A DNA stretch of 64,000 nt from Berghia stephanieae (Eukaryota > Mollusca > Gastropoda > Nudibranchia > Aeolidiidae): the NCBI GenBank assembly GCA_034508935.3, contig CM067449.1, positions 33,806,391 to 33,870,390 of the forward strand. The letters run 5' to 3'. A program made the translations under genes and the position numbers. Positions 1-11,260 of the stretch are shown here, piece after piece. Under the pieces are notes generated by a model, which did no database searches, was not told the origin of the DNA, and saw only the letters and a program-made list of their open reading frames with translations. Every line of letters begins with the position of its first letter. The stretch's first letter is position 1.

Positions 1-594
1 TTTTTCACCAACCATTTACAGGCCTGTATAATGATATAAATAATGAATTTATATAGAGCCCAGTTCCAATTAGAATTGCTCACTGACACTTTATATTGAC
101 ACATCATATATCATACACAAAGATAGAGCTGACATGCTAAAAACCAAGTTGATGTGATAATAAAATAATCTATTCTAATAAAATACATACTAAGAGTCTA
201 AATGATAGCCCTACAGAAAAGTTCAAGTTTTAGATTTTTTCTAATAGGGAAGTGGATTTTCACTATTTTTTGTTTCAATACTAATGGAGTTCCACCATCA
301 GGGGGCATAGTGGTCATATTCAAAGGATTTTGGGGGTTCCCTTAGGAGATTTAAATTAGCAGATCTTATATTTCGACTGGGTTCATAAAGGTTCTTGAAG
401 GTGAACAGGGGCAGAATTGTTAAAACAGTTGAAAACGTGGGTAAGTATTTTAAATTCAATTCTAAACTTTACAGGTAGCCAGTGTAGGTCCTCCAACATA
501 ACTATCGACTTTTAATTTTTAAAGATTTGTACAATCTGATCTCAGATTGACATTGATAAATTACTTCCTGCTAATTTAGAAACCATTCCCTTTC
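1..594. other. Left-edge non-coding DNA
   Basis: AT-rich sequence with no frame, RNA or clear repeat that I recognise. If the PRPF31 reading at 1443 is right, this is intron of that gene, because no PRPF31 penultimate exon is visible here. Confidence 0.4.
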
Positions 595-599
595 TGATG

Positions 600-1000
600 T
601 GGTCACGTGCTGTGTCTATATGATCATGATCATGTTCGAAGGCCGAATTAAAGAAACCAGTGATAATCAAGCCCAGTAAAATTGAAATGCATCGCTGTCA
701 ACTTGATGATGGTCAAAGGGAGTTTATGTTTCATTTTGACTTGTCCAATTATGATTACTTCAAATAAGGAGCCAAATACAGAGGGTGTACACCAACTTCA
801 CTTCCAACAACATTGAATCAAGATCTCAAAAAATATCAAATATAAATTAGAAACAACAACTGAAGAACTGATTTCAACAACACAAGGAAACATCCAATTG
901 CCTCTTCAAAGGCTAAGAACACTTGTACTGGACAGAGATTTATGGAAGCAAATTACTAACTGGATACGCATTTTTCAAGGTAGTTGTCCTTAGAGCCAGC
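600..1000 (+). pseudogene. Degraded LINE reverse-transcriptase C-terminal relic
   Basis: Split across frames are a GHV-x-DHDHVRRP motif (about 601-650), an RGCTPTSLPTTLNQDLKKY motif (about 775-840) and an LRTLVLDRDLWKQITNWI motif (about 905-965). That order (GH-V...R-G-x-P...DR-x-W-x-x) is the C-terminal layout of many animal LINE ORF2 proteins, where the last part follows the RT thumb. Several frameshifts and stops interrupt it, and no RT core is present, so it is an old 5'-truncated copy. It sits in the presumed last PRPF31 intron. The clade cannot be fixed from this short piece. I see the motifs directly; the LINE assignment is family knowledge. Confidence 0.5.
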
Positions 1001-1442
1001 GCAGCCATATTCATTCATTCAATTATGATCGGCAGGTTGTCTTTGGATATAAAGAATGAAACTTGTATAATGTTCATTTGAAAAAAACAGTACGAAACAG
1101 GCTTCAGTTTTGACCTTTGGTGTTGGTCAGGAGATAACGGGCAGTTACAAATGTTCAATTAGAAGATCCTTTATCTTTTTTTGTTAACGAAAAATTGATT
1201 GGTGGAGGAGGAAGGGGGGGATTACGAATGATAGAGTTATGTATCTGTTTTAAAAATAAAGGTGGGATGTGGATCATTATTTATAAGTGAATTTTATAAT
1301 ATAATAATTACAAGAAAAGTCCTGAGAGAGAGAAAATGAGTGAAGTAGTTAGAGAGAAAGACTTTTGTATAGCATGTGTGTGTGTCTGTGTGTTGCTTTA
1401 TAGTACAGTTCATTGATATTTGTTTCTCTGTCTCCTTTGCAG

Positions 1443-1613
1443 GTGGAAGGTACAGCTTCCAGTGTAGCTTTTACTCCTCTGAAAAACCTGGAGATTTTCA
1501 ATCCTCACGCTGCGGAGACCAAAGTCCAGCAACAAACACAGCGCTATTTTTCCTCCACTGGATCCTTTCTCAAGATTAAAAAGGATGGCGAGTCGAGTCA
1601 GACTCCAAATTGA
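1443..1613 (+). CDS. PRPF31: PRPF31 (Prp31) 3'-terminal exon
   Basis: Encodes the last 56 residues of the U4/U6 snRNP factor Prp31, which bridges U4 snRNA/15.5K and helps hold the U4/U6.U5 tri-snRNP together in the nucleus. The exon opens after a polypyrimidine tract ending in CAG at 1440-1442, starts in phase 0 with GTG, and ends at TGA 1611-1613. The peptide has GTASSVAFTPL, LEI-NP-AAE, and YFSS-FLK blocks in the order I recall for the vertebrate PRPF31 C-terminus (GTASSVAFTPLQGLEIVNP...KYFSSMAEFLKVK). The extreme tail is divergent, as expected for a disordered end. Upstream exons (NOSIC and Nop domains) are off the left edge. Intact reading frame, canonical splice acceptor and conserved sequence make this the one host exon I trust here. 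Confidence 0.9.
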   Translation: MEGTASSVAFTPLKNLEIFNPHAAETKVQQQTQRYFSSTGSFLKIKKDGESSQTPN

Positions 1614-2695
1614 TATCATGATTTATTGAATGTATGAGAGTAAAATATTTTGAAACAGACACTTATGCAAAATTCAAAATCTGAAGAGGTATGTTCAATA
1701 CAGTGCCAGCATTGAGATATTTTATATATCCGTCAACTACCTATCAGCAGGAATTACATCCCAGACTACATAAAAAAGACCGTCAAACAGTTACAATACA
1801 AGAAGAAACACAGCATCAAAATACATACAACCTTTTGCAAAAACCAACACATAAATTTAGTTGTTTTTTTTATTAAAACATGGAATGCATCACCACCAGA
1901 ATTTATCAATATAGGAGAAACAGAAACATTTAACAGAGCACTTACCATGATTTAGAGAGCCGACAAATGCATTTAATGTTAGTCTGCTTCATGACGGATT
2001 TTGAATTTTGCAAAAAATGACCTGAAGACCTAAAGAGAGAGCAGTAAAAGAAACACAAGAAAAAAAAGATCAACCTTACACATGAAACATAAAAATCTCA
2101 AGTCGAGAAATGTTGATTTCTTTGGGGATATATATATATAATTTTTCTTTTTCATTACTCTTTCTGTTTTATCTGACATTGTATCATTAGCACAATTTTC
2201 GTTTTTTTTTTTTAATGTTTTACGTGACATTTTTATGTTTTTAATGAAATTTTGGTTTTAATCTTATCATCCTCATTTCATTGTCATTTACAGCTAATCA
2301 TTTCTAATCACGTTTTGTTACATCCCTTACTTATGTGGGTCTGACAGAGGAACTAATTTGACACAAGCACATTTGAGTAATGATGTTGTTTTAAAGAATT
2401 TTAGTTCAAATTTTGATTGAAGGATCTGCATTGTATACACGTTTCAATCCTTGTTTGGGAACAGATAGACACAGTGACCCATGCATAGAAGACTAGCTCC
2501 TATCTTTGCTTCATGTCTTCCTGTTTTAAAGATGTGTGAATTTTGTATTTAAGCTTTTAAAATAATCTCGTAAACATTCTATGAGCTCTCTTTATTTATA
2601 GGGACAGAATCAATGTCGATACCGATAGCATTCCGCTCATACTACTGCTATGATTTGGGGCTGTAATATTGTGTTTTATTTATCAAGATATAAAT
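1614..2695 (+). other. Presumed PRPF31 3' UTR and downstream flank
   Basis: No coding signal follows the PRPF31 stop. An ATTAAA at 1872-1877 is the best poly(A) signal candidate I see within 300 bases. A perfect AATAAA is not obvious. The transcript end is therefore uncertain. Short TA and T runs near 2130-2215 are the only other structure. Confidence 0.4.
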
Positions 2696-2697
2696 AT

Positions 2698-2997
2698 TAC
2701 GGAAGTGAGTTTTATAAAGCAAAATACCTACTAAAGAGCTCAAAGCGTTTTACAAGGGGTCCCAAGCAAACTGCAACACTTAACATGTAGGATAAGACAT
2801 AAGATGCTATTTCTATTACATTTTAAAAAATATTTTGATAGACAAAGCTGTCACCAATCGAGCATTGATTGTACACCTAGGTATGTTGAGAAAATGTTAG
2901 TAAAGAGCCTATTCCAAAGAATCAACTTTGTGCTGTTCATAGCAGTACTGGAACCCATGTCCTACTCTTACCACTAGAGCACAAAGCCACACAAATG
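2698..2997 (-). mobile_element. tRNA-derived SINE, family S
   Basis: Read on the minus strand it begins with a tRNA-like head (B-box-like GGAC-TGGGTTCC at about 2951-2963, reversed here) and ends with the tail GCGCTTTGAGCTC and CCTTGTAAA found in the other S copies (5.2, 17.1, 54.9, 58.1 and 58.4 kb). It carries no protein and would depend on a LINE for copying. It is diverged, with the A box eroded. Confidence 0.6.
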
Positions 2998-3098
2998 GGG
3001 AATAGTCTTTGCTTGAGAAATGTGAACATTTCCTATCCATCCATTACTATGTTATAAGAAGTTTGTGAAGACACGATTAGACAGCCAGGCCACCATCA

Positions 3099-3307
3099 CT
3101 GTCGCATTCTCTGAAGAAAAAAAAAAACATGTTTTTAAAATTTGGCCAGAATATTCGTCCTTCAAATATCAATAGATTAAAATGATCCTCTTTTTGCCAA
3201 AACCTCTCAAATCTGGGACTTAATGGCAAGATTAGGATCATTTTAATCGATCGGTATTTGAAGGACGTGTTTTTTAGCCAAATTTTTAAATATCAAAGCA
3301 CGGCAGA
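3099..3307. mobile_element. Foldback MITE, family A
   Basis: About 90-bp imperfect inverted arms face each other: left arm with AAATTTGGCCAGAATATTCG and TCCTTCAAATATC, right arm with GATCGGTATTTGAAGGACG and GCCAAATTTTTAAA. The short centre contains CTGGGACTT. The ends resemble CTGCCGTGCTCTG. Non-coding, so a non-autonomous DNA element. Related copies lie near 13.9, 33.3, 36.8, 44.9 and 45.9 kb. Confidence 0.75.
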
Positions 3308-3920
3308 ATAATAGGACTGAGAGTGAGAGACATTTTACATTTCTATAAAAATTCAAGATGGTGTTGCTAATGTAGACTGAATATGTATGTTTGTGATGTG
3401 GATTTATAGTTTTGTCTTTTGTGTGTGTGTGTGTGTAAAAGAGCTTGACAGATACAAACTTGTTAAATCAAAGCTTCGTTGAAATATTTTGTTTGTTTGT
3501 GATCGACAATCTAATGCGGTGGAATTCCCCCTCAGAATTCAGGTCTCCTAAGTTCGGGTGTATTCCACATCTTTGCACGTCCTTGACATCTTGTCTTTCC
3601 CCCCTGAAATCATTTGTTCTTTGCGTGTGGTGGAATCATGTCATTGTACTGGAATGAAGCCACTTTGGTTTGCTCAAACTCTGCCTCGGTGTCTTTTTCT
3701 GGTAGCCAGACATATTTCATATTTTATTAGATTTGTATATCGTTTTTTTTTTCTTTTGTAAATCATTTCTCAGTAATTTACAGTGGAATCCGCATAAAGT
3801 CAACTTTGGCTTAAAATCAACACCTCTTATTGGTACCAAATTTTCTATTCTTTATCCAGGTGTATTCCATTGATAAGGGATAAAGCCAATCTTGCTTAAA
3901 GTGAACCAATTTTTCTGGTT
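3308..3920. other. Unassigned sequence
   Basis: Contains a short (GT)n at about 3420-3436 and T-rich stretches. No repeat family or gene recognised. Confidence 0.3.
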
Positions 3921-3934
3921 CAGCAGTGTCGACA

Positions 3935-4175
3935 CCATCAGGATTCCATCGTATTATTATTTATTTATTGATATCTCTGCTTTTAAGTGGTCACATAGAT
4001 GACTGCTCTTGGAATCTACTGCTGCCCTTTGTCTCAGCCAGTCTCTTTTGTCTCTTGTTTTATTCTGTGCTTGTAAGTGCATTTCCATCACAATCTATTT
4101 TTTTATTGGCGCATAAATTGACCTGTAAATGTAAGCAGCTGAAGCGCCATAAAACCCAAGAATACAAACAGGAAT
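3935..4175 (+). repeat. Family B dispersed repeat, diverged 3' part
   Basis: Shares with the fuller copies the TGCTCTTGGAATCTAC block, a CTTTGTCT block and the terminal GGCGC...AAGCGCC...TAAAACCC hairpin-like end (here GGCGCATAAATTG...GAAGCGCCATAAAACCC). Strongly diverged. Confidence 0.5.
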
Positions 4176-4429
4176 CCAGCTGTATTGATATATTAGATTG
4201 TAATTTTTTTGTTTAATACAGTTATTTTTTGTGTGAAATTCCTCATTTTCATTCAGGGATATAACACTTCCTGAAATTTTTAGATTGTATTCTGAATTCT
4301 TATCATTATATTTTCATGTTTCAGTATAATTTGTAGTCATGAAATTAAACAATTAATGTACGATAAAATGGCCAGTGAGTTTGTTTCCTTTTCATATAAA
4401 TTTCAAGTGATTTATGTGGGGGGAGGGGG

Positions 4430-5075
4430 GGGGGCTTTTGACCTCCCATGGTGTGCAAAGAGGTCACTCTGATGAACTCCATTCGATTCGATGTGCGCAT
4501 TTTTATTATTGCCCTCTGTTTTTGGATGAGCTCAGATAAGGTGACATCTGGGTGGGGTTCCTGATCTCCCATAGTGGACAAGGAGGTACTTACTGTATCT
4601 CCTATCCCCTTATATCTGTTTTCCAACATGCTTTCTGTCTTTGTCTTGGAATGAGATTAATTGGTTTTATCCAGGCCCTGGCCGGATACCCTAGCTTGGA
4701 GGGAAACAGTCAAATGTATAGTTAGAGTTTTGGGAGATGATATTGTTTTCCTTGTAAATCATCTCCCTGTTATGCACTGTATTATGTTTTCCTTATATTA
4801 TATATGATTTGTAAAATATTTGAGTGTATTCCTCTTAGTGGGGACTTGTGCTTGTGTCTGGATGAGACTTTTAGTGATCTCAAACTAAGTAATTTGATAG
4901 TGTGCTCTTTGAATCTACACCTGTTTCTTATTTGAACCAATTCCCCTTTGTCTTACCGTTTCTTGGGTGCTTTAATTGTAATTCTAGAACTTTTTTCTAT
5001 CCCATTTGCTTCCTTTTTACTGGCGCTGATATGACCTTAATGTGTTGCAAGCGCCGTAAAACCCTTAAAAACAAA
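4430..5075 (+). repeat. Family B dispersed repeat, long copy
   Basis: A ~550-bp non-coding unit: GATCTCCCATAGTGGACAAGG, then CTTTGTCTTGGAATGAGATTA, GGAGGGAAACAGTCAAATG, TTTGAGTGTATTCCTCTTAG, GTGATCTCAAACTAAGTA, TGGGTGCTTTAATTG and a terminal GGCGCT...CAAGCGCCGTAAAACC. A partial duplicate of its first 100 bases precedes it (4430-4530). The GGCGC/GCGCC hairpin end resembles 3' ends of CR1/L2-group LINEs and the SINEs that borrow them, so it may be a 3' UTR remnant. Other copies: 8.6, 14.5, 24.7 and 51.4 kb, all on the + strand. Confidence 0.7.
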
Positions 5076-5241
5076 AACAAACAGATAAGGTGACACCAAT
5101 CGTTTGAACAGCAGACTTGTGATTACACATCAACGTGAGACGGCCATAGCAATAGCATCTTGTAGCCGTTCGAAAGTGATGTGTGAATGTAATTATCCAT
5201 GTAGTAATTTGAAAGGTTAGACCATGATTTTTATTAAAATG

Positions 5242-5556
5242 ATATTGTGTGGCTAGTGGTATGACACTCACTTTCGGATCGGAAGGTCCTGAGTTCGAGC
5301 CTCTCTTGGCGCATAGTTGAGTCCTTGGAAATGACTCTTTACTCACATTCTCTCACAGTCACAGTATTCAGGTGTAAAATGAGTACCTGGCTGTTAACAG
5401 CGTTGTCTCTGTTTTTTAAAAAAAAATGTAATATCGCCTAATAGGCGCCATGTCTCGTTCTACATGTTACATGTTGTTGTTGTTCAGCATCCCCTTGTAA
5501 AGCGCTTTGAGCTCATTCAGTGGATATTGCTCTATATAAAAGCTCAATTTTTTGTT
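5242..5556 (+). mobile_element. tRNA-derived SINE, family S, near-complete
   Basis: The head has an A-box-like TGGCTAGTGG (about 5250) and a B-box GAGTTCGAGCC at 5291-5301, the internal Pol III promoter of a tRNA-derived SINE. The body carries GTTGAGTCCTTGGAAA, TCACATTCTCTCAC and a CGCCTAATAGGCG palindrome. The tail is CCCTTGTAAAGCGCTTTGAG followed by GGATATTGCTCTATATAAA. About 315 bp and the best-preserved S copy in the window. Confidence 0.8.
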
Positions 5557-6237
5557 GTTTTTTTTTAGTTTCCTCTGAATGTTTTTGTAAAACCTGAAAG
5601 TTATCACCTCACTGTATTGCTATTAGCGTTGACTGAAGCATTCACCTTAACTATAATTAATTTTTCTTTTTAAAATTCATTTGTTGGTTGTCTGCCTTTA
5701 GAAACGAAACACACGCAGAGATGTGCTAGTGCTAGCATTTATTTCACTTTCACGCGTCATTCAATTCAGATAACTGCCCTACTCACAGGGCCACGATTTT
5801 CTCGATGGTACAATTTCACGGCTGACTGCACTAAAGACTTAATTAACACATCTCCGCTTGCTAACAAGATTTTTTTTTTTTTCGAATCTAATATCCCTCT
5901 CCCGGTTCATTCGGGCTGTCTTCTAACCCTCCTTCCGCACTAGGACAAAACTGTCCCGGGACAAATTTGTCCTGTCCCACTGGAGAAAACTTCTATTCAA
6001 AAGGGGTTCCGCACTAGGACAGGACTGTCCCAGGACACACCTGCGCGAATGCATTATTATTTTTTTTTACAAGATTCAAAAGTTTATTTGTAGGCAATTG
6101 CAACTCTAATAATTCACATTTTATGAATCAACATAAGATACATGACGATGATTTTTTACACTGTACAATGGGATTTGTTTACATAAGATTTATATAATCA
6201 TGAAATATTCTTATAGCAAGAGTAATGTTATTGCTGC

Positions 6238-6608
<371 letters not shown>

Positions 6609-6924
6609 TAATGGATGAAATAGAGGTTGCATATTTCTGTGCTTCACTACGTGGGGGGAAAAAGACAAATTGAAAGAGAAAACAATATTGGGTGCATCCT
6701 TTAATGACCCAAAGATTGCTCAAGGGTCAATTCCGTAGACTCTATGGTGATCTCCGATCTTATCTTAAAATGACTTTCTTGGAATCACCTCATTTTACCC
6801 AGATGCAAATGAGTACCAGTTCGCTGATGAAAGTAATCTTTGACGGACTAGCATCATTCAAGAGAATAATAGAAAGTCAGCATGCTTCGTACCCGAAAGG
6901 CATCAGTTGAGTAAGTCACCTCGC

Positions 6925-7020
6925 CTAGCTCAATTTGCGGCGCTGCACTGCGGCTGACGCCTGTGTTATATCTCGTCCTAGCTAACTTTGCGGCGCTGCA
7001 TTGCGGCTGACGCCTGGGTT
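6925..7020 (+). repeat. Two-copy ~53-bp tandem duplication
   Basis: CCTAGCT then TTTGCGGCGCTGCA then TTGCGGCTGACGCCTG, repeated once with few changes. GC-rich within an AT-rich setting. Confidence 0.8.
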
Positions 7021-7149
7021 ATTCCAGTCTTACCTTGGAATAGACCCTTGAGAAAAATGTCCCCTATGGGATGAAAAAGGGAATTTCATTATTTTAAATT
7101 TTAAACTGTTATCTGTCTGCTCAACGCCACAGAAACATGGATAAGTTCT

Positions 7150-7345
7150 GGATTTATAAGCTTAGGAGGCAAGATGGCCCATGGTTAGCGCGTGGTACTC
7201 TGGACTCCGAGGTTCTGTGTTCGATTCCGACCGAAGCCAATTTGTACTTTCTAGAGCAAGAAAATTTACTCCAATCACTCACTCCATTCAGGTGTAAAAG
7301 GGTACCTGTCAAGCTGGGATAGTAATCTGCGATAGACTACAGACT
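7150..7345 (+). mobile_element. tRNA-derived SINE, second subfamily
   Basis: The head GATGGCCCATGGTTAGCGCG has an A-box-like TGG...TTAGCGCG, followed by B-box-like GTGTTCGATTCCG at about 7219-7231, 30-40 bp downstream as in tRNA-derived promoters. Body with CACTCCATTCAGGTGTAAAA, a block shared with family S. Sits inside the composite element 5932-8555. Confidence 0.65.
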
Positions 7346-7754
7346 AGCGTCCCGTTCAAAGGTTTTCAAACAAATACGTTAATTGTCCGCTTCACGCTAT
7401 TGAAACCGGAATAACTCCTGCACCATTGGCTACAAGGCTCTAAAGGACTTAATTTGTTTTACAATGAGTCCAAGTGGCTCAGGACTTACTTAAAAATATT
7501 TTCATTGAGAATGCCCGAAATAAATAACGATAAAGAAAATTGATCCCACAAGTTACCGAATAGATGTGCGACCGGTTTTAGACGCGTTACTGCTGTGTAA
7601 CAAAGTGTGACACCTTAAATTATATTTATAAACACACGTTTTTAAATTGCCGAAAATGTTTATGTTGCTATGCCTTCTGTACGTGGTTTCATCACATAGA
7701 ATTATTTTTTGAATTGTTCTTGCTTTTTTATATTCAGAATTGAAATAAATAAAT

Positions 7755-8150
7755 AAATTATAACTGTGAAATTGAATGTAAGCTTCAGTTTAATATACGA
7801 AAACAGATAAAATGGACGTTTCGGGTTTCCCCTTCATCAACAACACATGATGAATTAAAAACGACAGACGAATGAGATAATGTGGTAGTGGCGTTGTTAA
7901 GATGCATAAACAAAAACATTGATGGGCAGGAAATTGTATGCTACTTTGTGAGGAAGCGCGAATTATAACAGAGCAATAGAAATTTATAAAAGGTCCGTAC
8001 TTAATTATGTAAAAAGAGGGGAGGCGGGTAGGAACTGTGTAATGCAGTATAGAAGACAGTGAACTAAAATAAAGTGTGGACTATTGTTGGAAAATAAATA
8101 CAATGGAATTGGAAATAAATACAAAATATAAGGGATGTAGGTATTAATAT
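7755..8150 (-). mobile_element. Family C repeat copy with hammerhead-like core
   Basis: On the minus strand: TTGATGAAGGGGAAACCC then CGAAACGTCC (7814-7840), followed by ATCTGTTTTCG and AAGCTTACATTCAATTTCAC. It matches 22920-23365 in inverse orientation over several hundred bases. The core mimics a hammerhead (C/U-UGAUGA, GGGG-AAA-CCC stem II, GAAAC), but the invariant first C is T. It has no coding frame. Likely a non-autonomous Penelope/retrozyme-type terminal repeat; unproven. Confidence 0.55.
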
Positions 8151-8188
8151 ATTAGTGGCATTAGCCACAGCAGAAGCAACAATAGAAA

Positions 8189-8249
<61 letters not shown>

Positions 8250-8270
8250 TGTAGTAGTAGTAGTAGTAGG
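8189..8270. repeat. (GTA)n microsatellite
   Basis: About 80 bp of GTA repeats with one GTT. Long frames across it are artefacts. Confidence 0.97.
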
Positions 8271-8574
8271 GATGCAGAAAATAAAGACAGGCATTTCAAT
8301 TTTGACACGGCGCCGCCAAGTCTGGGACTTTTTTGTCCTAGTGGGAAGTCTACTATATTTTTCTACTATCACAAACGATATGAACACAGGACTGGGACAG
8401 TCCTGTCCCGTTGATTTTGTAGCATTTCACAACGGCTTGGGACACAACGGGACTGTTTTGTCCCGTCCCAATAGGTGCGGAAGATTTCTCTAAATTCTAT
8501 ATGTTACATATTTGGGACAGGACTGTCCCAGGACAGTCCTGTCCTAGTGCGGAAGAGGTGTAACACCACGTTTT

Positions 8575-8880
8575 GGGTGGATATTGTGACCTCCTATGAT
8601 GGGTAGGAGGTCATGCTGCGTCTTCTATCCCGTTATATCTGTTTTCTGAATTGCCTTCTGTCTTTGTCTTGGAATGAGAATACTTAGTTTTGTCCTAGCC
8701 CTAGCCGGAGTCTGTGATTGGGAGGGAAACATTTTTTAAACATTTGAGTGTATTCCTCTTGGTGGGGACCTGTGTTTGTGTCTGGATGAGACGTTTAGGT
8801 GATCTCAAACAACTAAGTACACTGATATTGCTTTTTTGGAATCTACATCTGTTCCCTATTTGAACCCTTCCCCTTTGTCA
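8575..8880 (+). repeat. Family B repeat, truncated at its 3' side
   Basis: Carries the 5' and middle blocks (CCTCCTATGATGGGTAGGAG, GTCTTTGTCTTGGAATGAGA, GTGATCTCAAAC, TTGGAATCTACATCTG) but stops abruptly at CCCCTTTGTCA, where the Tc1 relic starts. The usual 3' hairpin end is missing. Confidence 0.7.
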
Positions 8881-9975
8881 GACACGACGTCTCACTAAAT
8901 TCATGAGGTCTCGAATTGTCTCTTGTGGGATAGCATTCCACTCCTTGACCAATAGACCACTCAATATTTCAATTTGCTGTTGTTGCCCCGCCTTCATACG
9001 ACGACCTAGACTGTCCGAATTGAGTTCAATCCGTGAGAGGTCTGGTGATCGGGCTGGCCATAGGAAGGAGCACAGTGATGTTTACTCGAAGTAATCCCTT
9101 CAGACACGTATGAGGGTGGGCATTATCTTATTAAAATATCAAAACGACATTTTGTTGGAACAGGGGCACGACTTTAGTAGCCAGCACGTCGGTCATGTAA
9201 CGTTCTGCGTTCAGATTTTACCTGATGACACCGAGAGGGGTTTTTGGTATCAGCTGATTCATCCCAAACCTCTAGCGAACGGTTCAACTTCCACGATGTT
9301 CTGGTCTTGGAAACGAGTAGAAGGTGCTCACCAAATATGGACTCGTCAGTCAGACTGGGACAAGCTGAAACGACTTTTGTTGCTAAAACTAAAAAGGACC
9401 GTGTTCCATTGGGGTTGGAACCACCGGCCATGTTGTTGGGCCCATGGATGTCTTATTTATCGATGTTGCTGAGTGGGGACGTATCCATGGTAAAGTCGAC
9501 AGCATTTCAACCCATCCGTCTTAATACGCATTCTCAATTCTCACAGTCTGTAGAGTAAGGTTGTATTGCCCTGCAACTGTTTTTGTTGGTGACGTGAAAG
9601 GGTTGTCTCAGAAAGTCTGGCAGATCTCAACATCTTTGTCTTGGTTTACGTCAGTTTTGCTTCTAGCTCCACGTCCATTGCGGTCTCGGGTTGTACTATT
9701 AGCTTCAGTCCGTTGACATAGGCTGTGCTGTGGCTGCATTGAAGACGCTCACTGATGTGACGATATGTCAGTCCAGTCATCCTCATGCAAATACGTAGCT
9801 TGATTCCTCTGGGCCTCTGAAAGTCTTGGCATCGTTCTCAGCAGTGATCTGATGATTCTACTGTGACTTCTTGTTGCTATGCCTATCAAGCTATTGGCAT
9901 GGATGCCTTTTTGACTATTATCTTGTAGTATGAACTTCAGTTATCATATTAACGTACAGTGCATACACTTTTTAA
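8878..9975 (-). pseudogene. Tc1-like (DD34E) transposase relic
   Basis: A DNA-transposon transposase that would cut and paste at TA sites. Read on the minus strand, the start ATG is near 9832 (MPRLSEAQRNQAT...), followed by the paired-like helix-turn-helix region. Catalytic motifs are visible in different frames: TDESIF (first D, about 9345), DNAHPHT (second D, about 9105-9125) and SPDLSRIEL (the E, about 9010-9040). The C-terminus VKEWNAIPQETIRDLMNLVRRR runs to a TGA at 8878. Span is ~318 codons against ~340 for intact Tc1 proteins. Several frameshifts and stops mean it is dead. A CAGTGCATACACTTTTT block at about 9957-9973 looks like its terminal repeat on the 5' side; the opposite terminus is gone, cut flush with family B at 8880. 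Confidence 0.85.
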
Positions 9976-10231
9976 AATTACCGTACGTCAGTTATCGTGC
10001 ATTTTATTAAAACTAAAACTAATTGAATAAACTTTTAAGTTGTTTTATTTTCGACTCGAAAATTTATATTACAATATTATATTTTGGCCTTGAAAGTAAC
10101 CAAAGACCCATAGCCACCTTGAGTGCGTGCCTATCACCCTGAGAAACAGCCCACAGATGATGAGCATCATTCACAATTTCAACACAGATAATTGAAAAAA
10201 ATGCATCGTGTCGTCAGGTTTAGTCTTGCAA

Positions 10232-10533
10232 TACGATTCAATAGTCTGATGTCACGCCGCCCGGCAACGGCGGCTATCTTGGTTCTAAACAAAGAAAATC
10301 ATTACTTTTTATTTTTCATGCTGGCTAGAACTTTTCATATGCCTTGTGATCAGAATGTGTAAAAGTCAAAACATGATCAAATTGATGGGGTTTTTTCCCT
10401 TTGGATACCCTTTACGCTCGCCGGAGAAATATTTCATACGGGCGTCCGCCATTGTTACGATAGTTTAGAGCCAGTGTTACCAAGTTACCATGCGTCATTA
10501 GGAAGGAAGTGACGTTACGACTGTTGAAGAGTA
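10232..10533 (+). mobile_element. MITE family E, copy 1, with YY1-like motifs
   Basis: ~300 bp, starting TTCAATAGTCTGATGTCACG and ending GTGACGTTACGACTGTTGAA, which are imperfect inverted ends. Inside are GGCAACGGCGGCTATCTTGG and GGCGTCCGCCATTGTT, both close to inverted YY1 sites (core CCAT). Non-coding. Related copies at 52.5 kb (+) and 56.9 kb (-). Confidence 0.75.
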
Positions 10534-10559
10534 TTCCTTTATCAGTGTGTCAAAATATT

Positions 10560-11160
10560 GTGAGCAATACTCACAAACTGGGCCTGACCAATCTGTGTCC
10601 TTGACATGTACTAAGGGTATCTCAGGCCTTTTCATACAGGAAATGAATAGTCAAAGGAACGAAACAGGGTAAGGAGGCAGTGATGCCAAAACTCAGGTTT
10701 CACCGGAAAAAAATCCCGGGTGGAGCAAAAATTCCCGTGTTACGGGCAACTTCTGTCAATTTCCGATGAGGTCATCCATCTCCTCTACCACCACATCATT
10801 ATCACTATCACCGCTACTACAACAACCACCACTACATCATCATCACTACCACGACTACTACAACCACCATCAACAACCATTACGAAACATTTGTAGAATT
10901 ACGAAATGTTGGCTCCAATTTCAGAACTCCATGAACATCCAAGTTATTAAAACTTAATGAAAATGAACGTTGATGTCAGATTACATCATTTTAAGAATTT
11001 TGAAGTGTTATTATTAATAACTTATTACATTCTTGAGAGGGTAAATTGTCGATATAATTTGAAGTTAACTATGGTGACTACACTTTTTATCTTCTAACAA
11101 TTACGAAATTTTAAATTTTCAATTAGGCAGATCTGCAGTAAACTAATAGGAAGCAACCAA
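10560..11160. other. Unassigned, with cryptic trinucleotide tract
   Basis: 10775-10880 is rich in ACC/ATC/ACT triplets, a degenerate simple repeat. The rest shows no gene or family that I recognise. Confidence 0.35.
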
Positions 11161-11162
11161 CC

Positions 11163-11260
<98 letters not shown>

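Noticed and set aside
6692-6910. A host exon (72-residue frame, followed near its end by GTAAGT)
   Set aside because: No recognised family, no acceptor signal of note, and it lies inside a composite repeat element.
7814-7840. Calling family C cores functional hammerheads
   Set aside because: An invariant core base is changed in every copy seen and a stem III with a proper cleavage triplet could not be drawn.
8390-8550. Steroid-receptor response elements in GGACAG...CTGTCC palindromes
   Set aside because: Half-site spacing and sequence do not fit the AGAACA-n3-TGTTCT pattern; better explained as transposon-end repeats.
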